NCBI GenBank assembly: GCA_017618625.1
Contig: JAFZTV010000094.1
Location: forward strand, 1 to 54,953
Source of the DNA: Bacteroidales bacterium
GTDB lineage: Bacteria; Bacteroidota; Bacteroidia; Bacteroidales; P3
Direction of reading: 5' to 3'
Length of the DNA: 54,953 nt
Shown: piece after piece, positions 8,497 through 15,870 of the stretch
Position numbering within the stretch: the stretch's first letter is position 1
How the letters are laid out: each line of letters starts with the position of its first letter
The notes under the pieces: generated by a model
What the model was told of the DNA's origin: nothing
The model's database searches: none
Seen by the model: only the letters and a program-made list of their open reading frames with translations
Made by a program: the position numbers and the translations under genes

Positions 8497-9225
8497 ATGG
8501 AAAAATACGCTTTCATAACAGGAGCATCGCGAGGCATAGGCCGAGCAATAGCATTACGTATGGCCAACGACGGCTACAATGTGATAATAAACTACAGGTC
8601 TGGTGTACAGGCCGCCGAAGAAGTCAAAGCTTCGGTAGAGGCACTTGGCCGCAAAGCCGTACTTATGCCCTTTGACGTGTGTGATGCCGATGCAGCGAAT
8701 GAGGCAATCACAAAGTGGCTTGGCGAAAACAAAGAGACTCCCATAGAAATTTTGGTCAACAACGCCGGAATACGGATGGACAACGTGATGGCAATGATGG
8801 ACTCTGTCAGCTGGCACAAGGTTATCAACACCACACTTAACGGATTCTTCAACGTCACCCAGCCAATACTCAAAAAGATGCAGCGCCTGCGTTACGGACG
8901 AATAATAAACATGGCGTCGGTAAGCGGTATGATGGGCCTTCCCGGACAAACAAACTACTCTGCAGCAAAAGCCGCACTAATCGGAGCCACCAAGGCACTT
9001 GCCAAAGAAGTCGCGCCACGAGGCATAACCGTAAACGCCGTCGCCCCAGGATTCATTGAGACCGACATGACCGAAGGGCTCAACCAAGAAGAACTATCCA
9101 AAACCATCCCCGCAGGCCGATTCGGAACAGCCGACGAAGTTGCAAACCTTGTCTCGTTCCTTGCCAGCCCCGGGGCAGGCTACATCACAGGCCAAGCCAT
9201 CACCATCAACGGCGGCCTCTACTAA
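8497..9225 (+). CDS. fabG: 3-oxoacyl-ACP reductase (FabG-like SDR)
   Basis: A 242-residue short-chain dehydrogenase. TGASRGIG binds NADPH, NNAG is the structural motif, and the catalytic Ser-Tyr-Lys are in MASVSGMMG and YSAAK; the IETDM and TGQAITINGG ends are FabG-typical. It reduces 3-ketoacyl-ACP to 3-hydroxyacyl-ACP, feeding the two dehydratases of the cluster. The frame is also open from TTG at 8488, but ATG at 8497 is preferred. It is the last enzyme of the cluster; a 128-base gap follows before the histidine kinase. It resembles ApeQ in role, but housekeeping FabG is indistinguishable by motif alone. Confidence 0.88.
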   Translation: MEKYAFITGASRGIGRAIALRMANDGYNVIINYRSGVQAAEEVKASVEALGRKAVLMPFDVCDADAANEAITKWLGENKETPIEILVNNAGIRMDNVMAMMDSVSWHKVINTTLNGFFNVTQPILKKMQRLRYGRIINMASVSGMMGLPGQTNYSAAKAALIGATKALAKEVAPRGITVNAVAPGFIETDMTEGLNQEELSKTIPAGRFGTADEVANLVSFLASPGAGYITGQAITINGGLY

Positions 9226-9353
9226 GTGTGTATCGTCGCCTTTAGGCGTCATTCTGCTTGGGTTCGGGAAAAAGCGAACTTGTACATCGCTTGCCTTAAT
9301 CGCAAAACAGTGAATTACCTCGAAATCTAAATTTCAGAATTCAAAATTCGCTA

Positions 9354-10385
9354 ATGCCCATATTCCACCTACATAGAGCCAAGACGGTCCTACCCATACT
9401 TACATGGGTGGGGATATTTCTCATGCCGCTACTCATCACGATGCTGGAAGGGCAACCCAAACCATTTGAATGGTACGCCACAAACTTTTTCCAGACGCTG
9501 TCGATATGTATAATGTACTACCTGAACTACTTTGTCTTTGTCGATCGATACCTCATGCGCCAACGGGTAAAAAGATTTGCTTTCGCCAACGTCGTTTCCG
9601 CAGTAATACTGAGCATTATCGACTACACCTTGGTCGGCATCTGGTTTCTTGGCGATGACAGAATCACGAAACACGGGGTAATCGTGCAGAGCAGCATAAC
9701 CTTTTTCATCGTACTCTATGTACTTTTTGCCTTGGCAGCGAGCCTAAGCGTTGCCATACGTATGACAGAGCACACATACAATTCAGACATAAAGCTGGCT
9801 AACGCCCGTAAGATGCAAGCTGAAACCGAGCTGGCAAACCTGAAAAACCAACTCAACCCACACTTTTTGTTCAACACGCTGAACAACATATACGCCCTCA
9901 TAGATATAGACACCGAGCGTTCAAAAGACACCGTTCACGACCTCAGCCACCTCCTGCGCTACGTCATCTACGACACCTCGCCCATTACGGTACCCCTAAA
10001 CGGCGAACTAGCCTTTATCAAGGAATACGTTCATATTGAGCAGATACGCCTTGCAGAGAGGTGCGACATCACACTAAGAATGCCCCCTGTCGATGACAAG
10101 CTGACCATAGCGCCGTTGCTTTTCCTGCCATTTATTGAAAACGCTTTCAAACACGGCATCAACTATTCGAAACCGTCCTTCATACACATCGACATAACCC
10201 TCAACGGAGACACCATCTGTTGCCACATCGACAACAGCGACCATTCAAAGTACCATGAAGGCGGAATAGGCATAATCAATACCACAAAACGGCTCAACCT
10301 GCTATACCCGGGACGCTACACTCTACAACAGGGCTCAGACGGCAAAGGAGGCTACCAAACCGACCTTTCAGTCAAACTGACTTGA
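9354..10385 (+). CDS. LytS/YehU-type sensor histidine kinase
   Basis: A 343-residue membrane sensor. Four hydrophobic segments lie in the first 140 residues, with no large periplasmic domain. A short helical linker follows, then the His_kinase (PF06580-type) motif NQLNPHFLFNTLNNIYALI with phospho-acceptor His170, then the N-box FLPFIENAFKHG and a compact ATPase end. Such kinases normally pair with a LytTR response regulator, but none is adjacent: the gene ends and the next genes are convergent. It follows the polyene-like cluster on the same strand, so it may sense the envelope or regulate the cluster; this is inference. Its stop lies in the first of three short repeats (10374-10457). Confidence 0.88.
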   Translation: MPIFHLHRAKTVLPILTWVGIFLMPLLITMLEGQPKPFEWYATNFFQTLSICIMYYLNYFVFVDRYLMRQRVKRFAFANVVSAVILSIIDYTLVGIWFLGDDRITKHGVIVQSSITFFIVLYVLFALAASLSVAIRMTEHTYNSDIKLANARKMQAETELANLKNQLNPHFLFNTLNNIYALIDIDTERSKDTVHDLSHLLRYVIYDTSPITVPLNGELAFIKEYVHIEQIRLAERCDITLRMPPVDDKLTIAPLLFLPFIENAFKHGINYSKPSFIHIDITLNGDTICCHIDNSDHSKYHEGGIGIINTTKRLNLLYPGRYTLQQGSDGKGGYQTDLSVKLT

Positions 10386-10457
10386 CAACGCTACCGAAAC
10401 GGCTTGTTAGTGAAGCTGGCTTGACAACGATAAGCTGACTTGACAACCACAAAAGAA
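10374..10457 (+). repeat. Three imperfect copies of AAGCTGACTTGACAAC
   Basis: Copies begin near 10374, 10412 and 10431. The first encodes the kinase C-terminus and its TGA stop, so the others look like copies of the gene end. Confidence 0.65.
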
Positions 10458-10481
10458 AAAAAACCAGAGAACGTTCTCTGG
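10453..10481 (-). terminator. Terminator of the nrdD-nrdG transcript
   Basis: Palindrome CCAGAGAACGTTCTCTGG (10464-10481), followed on the minus strand by eight T (10463-10456) and CTTTTG. It begins six bases after the nrdG stop. Confidence 0.8.
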
Positions 10482-10486
10482 ATTGC

Positions 10487-10954
10487 CTATCGTTTTTGAA
10501 AAACAGTTGTGATATCGATAAAAGTACCGTCCTGCTGTTTCTTCAACATACGCTGATTGGTGCGTTCCGACGAGAGTGGTCCGAGATGTGCATTGTAGGG
10601 GCCCAACTTGATGTAGTCGAAAGCCTGCTTATCGACATTGCCCGGCACATGCTGCCGACCGCTGTACCACGCAACCTTATAGTTAGGATAGATATGCTTG
10701 AGGTCGGTGGCCAAAGCCTCGACCTCCTCCGGTTCAGAGTCCCCTCCCATAAAACAAACACACGTAATACTGCTCTCGTAGCCCCCAATCAAGCCACAAA
10801 GAGTGCCAACATCCAGCACCTCACCGATGTCCTGCCACAGCCATGGACTGTGACATCCAGGGCAGTGGCAGGGGCACTTTGTAAGGTTTATTGCGAGAGT
10901 TGTCTCGTTGGGTATTTCCTGAAATACTATGTCAGCATTCAGATATTTAAGCAT
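10487..10954 (-). CDS. nrdG: Anaerobic ribonucleoside-triphosphate reductase activating protein
   Basis: A 155-residue radical SAM activase. KCPCHCPGCH gives the CX3CX2C triad for the 4Fe-4S cluster, and CFMGGDSEP corresponds to the SAM-binding GGE-like strand. It uses S-adenosylmethionine to install the glycyl radical on NrdD. The start overlaps the last 16 bases of nrdD, so the two are translationally coupled. Length and order (nrdD then nrdG) are typical. Confidence 0.93.
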   Translation of the reverse strand: MLKYLNADIVFQEIPNETTLAINLTKCPCHCPGCHSPWLWQDIGEVLDVGTLCGLIGGYESSITCVCFMGGDSEPEEVEALATDLKHIYPNYKVAWYSGRQHVPGNVDKQAFDYIKLGPYNAHLGPLSSERTNQRMLKKQQDGTFIDITTVFQKR

Positions 10955-13170
10955 ATCTCGCCTTGTTTCTCGCCAGCAGTCTGGTTCAACAGCTGCTCAC
11001 GACGACGCGACTCATTTTCAAGCATATCTGCAGTCTGGTAGGTCTGCGACAGATTGCCCAAGGAACGCTCCACGCGATCCATCGGGTTGTGATAGTGACG
11101 ACGGTGCGCCTCATCCTGACGAGCCTGCGAGAAATTGCTGATGCGCTTGAGGTAACCAATAATACGAGTCATATAGTCCACATTGGTGCTATGGCACTTC
11201 GGACACTCTTTCAGATGACGTTTATCGATATATCCGCACTCATTGCAGATGGTGTTGGGCACATTGAATGTGAAATAGTTGCACCCTTCCTTGGCAGCCA
11301 CACGGAGCAGCTGGCGATACTGGTCTTGCGAGAGATGCTCGTCGAGGTTGAGATGCAAAGCGCTGCCACCTGTGAGGTGCTCGATATAGGGAGCGCCATG
11401 CAGTTTGAATTTATCTATAATGCTTAGGGAGTCGTCCTCGACGATGTAGAAATAGCTGTTGTAGCACTCACGCGGCACAAGATAGCCGTCCTCGCGATCC
11501 CATTTTGCATGCTTCACACCCACATTTTCAGCTGGAATCATCTCGCAGTTGAACATAAGGTCTTTTGAACGGTACTGCTTATTGAATTTCTCGATGATAC
11601 CGAGAACCGACTGTACATAGTTGCGGTATTTCTCGTTGTCGTCAATCTTGATACCGAGGAATTCGGCACCTTCGACCAATCCGTTCACACCGATGGTGAG
11701 ATACTGGCGGGCGATATTGATATACCCTGCATCGAAGAGCGGCAACATTCCATGCTGCTGCAAATCCTTAAGGTTCTCGTTGTAGGCAATCTGCACCTTG
11801 TGGCAGAGGTCAACGATGTCGGCTATATATTCAAGGTAGTTGCGTTTTTCACGGACAGCCTGCTGTATGCAGCGATTGAGGTTGATGGTCAAGACGCTCT
11901 TCGAACCCGTCGAAACACCGCCGGCACCAAGAGTATAGCTGAATCCGTTGTCGGTAATCTCGTTGCGGAGACGGCAGCAGCTAGAGAGAGAGTCTGCGTT
12001 GTCGCTCATATAGGTGAAGAAGGAATGACCTTCGGCATACATGTGAGCTGTGAAATCGCCCCATTCCTTGTCTTTGCAATCGCCGTTTTCGGTGAGCAGA
12101 GCCATCGTTTCAACGGGGAAAGTGAGGACAGAACGGAGACGCTCGTTGTTGAACCAGGTCATGAAACGCTTCTGCAACCACGAGAGGCCCTCCCAGTCGG
12201 GCTTAGTGTTGTCGGGGAACACGAAGTCGCCGAAGATGCTTTGGAAATAGTACTTGTCATAATAGGCGATGTTCCAGAACACGGCCTGATAGTTACGAGC
12301 ACCAGTGGGCTGGTTGAGGGTATAAACAATCTGTTCGAAGCAGTCGGTGATAACCTTGTCGATGGTGCGCTGCTTGAGAGAGAGGTCAACCACCTCGTCG
12401 GCGCGTTTCCAGTAGTCCTTGCCGTAGTCCTTACCGATAAAATAGTTCAAGTACATAAGGAACTCGGGCGTAGCACAGGCACCGCTAAGCATGCTCGACA
12501 CCATGAACACCATGTTGACGAAACCACCGCAGAAACTCTTGAGGTTGGTGGGAGCCTTTGAATTGCCACCTATCGAGGCCGTACCGTTGAGGAGCCAAGG
12601 ATACATGGTAATGCTGGCGCAGTAGTTGGCGAGCGATGTCTCATCATTTTTATAGATGAAATGGTGGGTGAGCAGGTCGAGGTAGCGATCGGAGAGTTCC
12701 TTTCCGTAGAGTTTCTTGATGCGGTCGGTGAGCAGGCGACGGTTGAGACGAATAAATCCAGCCTTGGGGAGTTCGCCAATTAGAGTGGCGATGTTCTTGT
12801 GCTCCACATTGGCGTTGGCGTCATACTTGCTACCGGTGGCGGCGTTGGCGGCCTTGCAGTAGTCCACGAGGAAGTTGAGTTTTTCGAGAGTCTCGCGGTC
12901 TTCGGTATGTTTTTGACGATAGAGCATGAAGCTCTTAGCCACCTTATAGTAACCCTCTTTCATCAAAGCTTCTTCAACCTGGTTCTGGATATCCTCGACC
13001 GTAATGTCGTCGTGAATGTCGAGGTGAGTGAGAATCTTTCCTATCGAGGCGAGGTCGGCCGGCTCGTCAACCGACTGAAAAGCCTTGATTATGGCGTTCA
13101 TGATTTTATCCAGAGAGAAACGGACCGGCTGTCCGTCGCGTTTGATGATTGAGAAAGGAACCTGCTCCAT
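10939..13170 (-). CDS. nrdD: Anaerobic (class III) ribonucleoside-triphosphate reductase
   Basis: A 743-residue enzyme. The N-terminal ATP-cone has IIKRDGQPVRFSLDKI. The core holds NPTGAR- and GTGGVST-like segments (NQPTGARNYQ, GAGGVSTGSK). The C-terminus carries a four-cysteine zinc site (CNECGYIDKRH then CPKC) and the glycyl-radical segment RIIGYLKR, with the radical at about Gly672. It reduces ribonucleotides to deoxyribonucleotides without oxygen. About 70 residues follow the radical glycine, longer than in E. coli. It is preceded by a 375-base leader that contains a cobalamin riboswitch, so expression should fall when B12 is plentiful. Antisense reading frames of up to 269 codons are coding shadows. 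Confidence 0.95.
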   Translation of the reverse strand: MEQVPFSIIKRDGQPVRFSLDKIMNAIIKAFQSVDEPADLASIGKILTHLDIHDDITVEDIQNQVEEALMKEGYYKVAKSFMLYRQKHTEDRETLEKLNFLVDYCKAANAATGSKYDANANVEHKNIATLIGELPKAGFIRLNRRLLTDRIKKLYGKELSDRYLDLLTHHFIYKNDETSLANYCASITMYPWLLNGTASIGGNSKAPTNLKSFCGGFVNMVFMVSSMLSGACATPEFLMYLNYFIGKDYGKDYWKRADEVVDLSLKQRTIDKVITDCFEQIVYTLNQPTGARNYQAVFWNIAYYDKYYFQSIFGDFVFPDNTKPDWEGLSWLQKRFMTWFNNERLRSVLTFPVETMALLTENGDCKDKEWGDFTAHMYAEGHSFFTYMSDNADSLSSCCRLRNEITDNGFSYTLGAGGVSTGSKSVLTINLNRCIQQAVREKRNYLEYIADIVDLCHKVQIAYNENLKDLQQHGMLPLFDAGYINIARQYLTIGVNGLVEGAEFLGIKIDDNEKYRNYVQSVLGIIEKFNKQYRSKDLMFNCEMIPAENVGVKHAKWDREDGYLVPRECYNSYFYIVEDDSLSIIDKFKLHGAPYIEHLTGGSALHLNLDEHLSQDQYRQLLRVAAKEGCNYFTFNVPNTICNECGYIDKRHLKECPKCHSTNVDYMTRIIGYLKRISNFSQARQDEAHRRHYHNPMDRVERSLGNLSQTYQTADMLENESRRREQLLNQTAGEKQGEICLNI

Positions 13171-13248
13171 TGAATTAATTGTTTATCGGTTATAATTATC
13201 GTAAGTCAATTGACCACTGATTCACAAAATGTTCGAGGGTGGCTGGCG

Positions 13249-13308
13249 AAGGCCCGATGGGCTACTCCTAGCTTGTTTGAATTCTCATTCGGCCTTTCCT
13301 CGAAAGCC
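13249..13308 (-). promoter_or_regulatory. Possible expression platform of the cobalamin riboswitch
   Basis: On the minus strand GGCTTTC (13308-13302) can pair with GAAAGGCC (13298-13291). The same AAGGCC (13296-13291) can instead pair with GGCCTT (13254-13249). The two pairings exclude each other, as expected of a riboswitch platform. No U-run follows, so control of translation or RNA stability is more likely than simple termination. Inference from pairing only. Confidence 0.4.
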
Positions 13309-13309
13309 A

Positions 13310-13545
13310 TTTCGTGAGTTGGTACGGCAGGTCTTCTGACTTGTTCATCCGACGTTCCAGCCTTCCCATGCAATCGCTCACAATCAGCCTCACACAAAAC
13401 GCACAGTGACGAATATACAGAACGTCAGATTGTTAAAGAACTCACAGCAGCGGGACTGTCCGGGATTCGCACCCGATTCCCTTTTAATGCCTCGCCTATT
13501 CTTCACACATTCAGATACTCACATCATAGGCGTGGGCAACCATAC
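13310..13545 (-). ncRNA. Cobalamin (AdoCbl) riboswitch upstream of nrdD
   Basis: Reading the minus strand, the conserved core is present: AAAAGGGAATCGGGTGCGAA (from about 13485), then CCCGGACAGTCCCGCTGCTG and TGAG. After the variable peripheral stems comes the B12 box GTCAGAAGACCTGCCGT (13340-13324). Spacing and order match the cobalamin aptamer. It starts just after a -7 box at 13559-13552 and lies in the nrdD leader, so it should control nrdDG. Confidence 0.92.
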
Positions 13546-13551
13546 CGTCTG

Positions 13552-13559
13552 CAAAGATA
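13552..13559 (-). promoter_or_regulatory. -7 box (TATCTTTG) for the riboswitch-nrdDG transcript
   Basis: TATCTTTG on the minus strand fits TAnnTTTG. CTTG lies 21 bases upstream as a weak -33 box. Transcription would begin near 13545, at the 5' edge of the riboswitch. Confidence 0.65.
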
Positions 13560-13701
13560 CTTCGACAAAAGATATTCTTGCAAGTCCTCGACAAAAACTT
13601 CTTAACAATATATTAACATACCGTTCAAGCGCCCCGCACAACACAATTTCCAGGCCACAAGGTGGTCCGGATTTTTCAAAAAGACATGATAATTTAGAAT
13701 A

Positions 13702-14586
13702 TCACATTTTCAGCTTGTCGAAATTCACACCATAGACGCCCTGAACCTTGGACACCGAAATAAACGCATTTTGGTCGATGCGGTGGATTATCTGCATGAC
13801 GTGAGCCTTGTCGCTACGGTGAGCCATGATAATGAGGACTTTCTGCTCGTGGTGGGTATAACAACCTTCAGCATCGAGAAGCGTTGCACCACGTCCAACC
13901 TCTTTCGTGACCGCGTCGCCGATGTCGGTGGTTTTGGATGAGAACACCATAATCTGATAGGACTGCTTGTTGCCGTCGATGACCATATCAAGGACATAGG
14001 TCATCGTGACCATCATCACATAGCCGAAAATGACGTTCTCTATTCTGCCCGACACAAAATAGGAGCAGCCGATAATGACAATGTCAAGATACATGATGAC
14101 CTTGCCCGGAGAGATGTTGTAATATTTCGTGAGAATGAGGGCGATAATGTCGGTGCCGCCGCTGTTGCCACCCATGGCGAAGGCTGCACCGATGCCGATG
14201 CCACAGAGGGCACCTCCGATTATGGCACACATAAAGCCGCCGAAACTGGAGACATCGAAAAGCCCCTCAACATGGAGTACCTGCTGCCACAAGATGAAGC
14301 AGACGGAAGACATAACGATGCCGTAGATGGTGTTGGCGCCGAATTTGGAACCGAGCACCTTAAAGCCCAACAGCACCAGCAGCGCATTGATTATCAAATT
14401 CATCACACCTATCGGGAGTTTGATACCGACGGCATAGTGCAGGACGGAAGATATACCACTGACGCCGCCACCAACAATCTTGGACGGAAGCATAAAGGCG
14501 GCCCAAGCGAAAGTGTAGAGGGCGATGCCAAGAGTGATGACGACGTAAGAGAGAATGATATTGGACTTTTTCTTGAAAATCTGCAT
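13702..14586 (-). CDS. YitT family membrane protein (DUF161 + DUF2179)
   Basis: A 294-residue integral membrane protein. Five to six hydrophobic segments cover residues 10-200, including FMLPSKIVGGGVSGISSVLH and the GGNSGGTDIIAL loop typical of the YitT/DUF161 family. A soluble C-terminal DUF2179 domain follows (YQIMVFSSKTTDIGDAV to the end). The molecular function of the family is not settled; some members have been linked to transport. The minus-strand gene is preceded by an AT-rich spacer with AATTCAAAGTTCAACT next to the start, of the same style as other start-proximal spacers here. Confidence 0.88.
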   Translation of the reverse strand: MQIFKKKSNIILSYVVITLGIALYTFAWAAFMLPSKIVGGGVSGISSVLHYAVGIKLPIGVMNLIINALLVLLGFKVLGSKFGANTIYGIVMSSVCFILWQQVLHVEGLFDVSSFGGFMCAIIGGALCGIGIGAAFAMGGNSGGTDIIALILTKYYNISPGKVIMYLDIVIIGCSYFVSGRIENVIFGYVMMVTMTYVLDMVIDGNKQSYQIMVFSSKTTDIGDAVTKEVGRGATLLDAEGCYTHHEQKVLIIMAHRSDKAHVMQIIHRIDQNAFISVSKVQGVYGVNFDKLKM

Positions 14587-14665
14587 AGTTAAAGTTGAAC
14601 TTTGAATTATTTATGAGATTAATAACCTGATTAATTAAAAACGGAAGTTAAGAGACTACTGACAG

Positions 14666-14704
14666 CTCCCACCTAACTCCCACCTCGCTCCCACCTAACT
14701 CCCA
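14666..14704. repeat. Tandem 11-bp repeat CTCCCACCTAA, about 3.5 copies
   Basis: Copies at 14666, 14677 (ending TCG), 14688 and a partial copy at 14699. On the minus strand it gives four GGG runs with 8-base spacing. It lies in the 238-base gap between the TSCPD gene and yitT; the rest of that gap is AT-rich with no gene. Confidence 0.8.
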
Positions 14705-14824
14705 GTATTGGAAACTTTTTTTTACTTCGTTATTTTTTAGCCGTTTTCGTTTTTTAACAATTCAACTGAATCGGTAGATGACGGGCGTTATATCTGATTA
14801 TTTAAGATTATGATTCACTTGTCA

Positions 14825-15109
14825 CTAGACACTAACCGCTTCAAGGATTTCGGCAAGCTGGTCGGGGCAACTGGTTCCTTTGCCACCGCAGTCGATGCCT
14901 CGAAGAAGGGAAATAACCTCGTCGAACGTGCGACCTTCGGCAAGTCGGGCTACGCCCTGGGTGTTGCCGTGACAACCGCCAGTAAACTGTATGCGCTCAA
15001 TGCGATGGTCGCGGCTCCAAACCTCAACAATCTGCGAACATACGCCTTCAGGCATAGCACATACATAGTCGAGTCCGTCAGGGGTGCGGTCTTGTCTGAT
15101 TATCTGCAT
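14825..15109 (-). CDS. TSCPD domain protein (TIGR03905-type)
   Basis: A 94-residue protein. FTGGCHGNTQG and CGGKGTSCPDQLAEIL are the hallmarks of the small TSCPD family, whose namesake motif is visible near residue 80. The same domain is found at the C-terminus of some B12-dependent ribonucleotide reductases, but the role of the stand-alone form is not established. It starts four bases after the yggS stop and is probably co-transcribed with it. The stop TAG lies in an AGTGTCTAGTGACAAGTG spacer, so the last residues may be repeat-derived. Confidence 0.85.
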   Translation of the reverse strand: MQIIRQDRTPDGLDYVCAMPEGVCSQIVEVWSRDHRIERIQFTGGCHGNTQGVARLAEGRTFDEVISLLRGIDCGGKGTSCPDQLAEILEAVSV

Positions 15110-15113
15110 AGAT

Positions 15114-15797
15114 TCAATCGTTAGGGTTAATACTGTAGTCTCTGGCTCCGAAGATGGAGCTGCCGAGGCGGATGATAGTGCTGCCTTCCTGAACTGCGAC
15201 TTGCCAGTCGTGACTCATTCCCATAGATATTTCCTTAAAGGAGGGATTATCATGAAAATAGCGCGCTTGCAGGTCGTCGAAGATGGAATGGAGGTTGCGG
15301 AACTCACGCCTTACCTGATCCTGGTCGTCGGTGTTTGTGGCCATACCCATAACTCCTACAAGGCGCACATGGGAAAGTTCGCCATAATGGCTCAAAAGTT
15401 GTTCAGCCTCAGCAAGGTCGAGCCCGAATTTGGTCTCCTCCTGCGCGATATGAAACTGTAGAAGGCAATCGACAATGCGTTGGTGCTTGACGGCCTCCTT
15501 GTCAACAGCTTGGAGCAGGGGGAGTGAGTCAATACTATGGATGAGCGAGACGTAGGGTATGATATACTTGATTTTGTTGGTCTGCAGATGTCCTATGAAG
15601 TGCCATTGGATATCGGCTGGCAGGACCTGGTGTTTATCTCGCATCTCGAGGGCCTTGTTTTCGCCGAAATTTCGCTGTCCTGCATCGTAGGCTTGCTGAA
15701 TCATGCTGGATGGCTTGGTTTTGGACACAGCGACAAGACGTACACCCTGAGGAATAAGCGTGCGTATGTTTTGGATATTTTGTGCGACGTCAGTCAT
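15114..15797 (-). CDS. YggS/PLPBP family pyridoxal phosphate-binding protein
   Basis: A 227-residue single-domain PLP barrel. The N-terminal RLVAVSKTKP contains the lysine that binds PLP; FGENKALEM, WHFIGHLQTNK and LSMGMS-like SMGMSHDWQVAV with IRLGSSIFG complete the family signature. It functions in PLP homeostasis and amino-acid balance rather than racemisation. It lies between folC and the TSCPD gene on the minus strand. The ATG is directly preceded by a CATATCAA spacer repeat. Confidence 0.93.
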   Translation of the reverse strand: MTDVAQNIQNIRTLIPQGVRLVAVSKTKPSSMIQQAYDAGQRNFGENKALEMRDKHQVLPADIQWHFIGHLQTNKIKYIIPYVSLIHSIDSLPLLQAVDKEAVKHQRIVDCLLQFHIAQEETKFGLDLAEAEQLLSHYGELSHVRLVGVMGMATNTDDQDQVRREFRNLHSIFDDLQARYFHDNPSFKEISMGMSHDWQVAVQEGSTIIRLGSSIFGARDYSINPND

Positions 15798-15830
15798 GAT
15801 ATGTTGATATGTTGATATGTTTGAATGTTT
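15798..15830 (-). repeat. CATATCAA-type spacer directly before the yggS start
   Basis: On the minus strand AAACATTCAAACATATCAAC is followed by two more ATATCA words and then the ATG. Same words as at 5391-5420. Confidence 0.7.
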
Positions 15831-15870
15831 AAAAGATGAATGACTGCTAATTTAACGATAGATGAAAGTT

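Noticed and set aside
9230..9260. Terminator after fabG (GTCGCC/GGCGTC)
   Set aside because: Four to five pairs with a mismatch and no U-run; not strong enough.
11752..12561. 269-codon plus-strand reading frame
   Set aside because: Antisense shadow of nrdD, whose protein motifs are complete; the shadow has no family pattern.
13630..13680. Terminator for yitT at the GGACCAC/GTGGCCT stem
   Set aside because: Stem has a mismatch and a wobble and no U-run in the right place.
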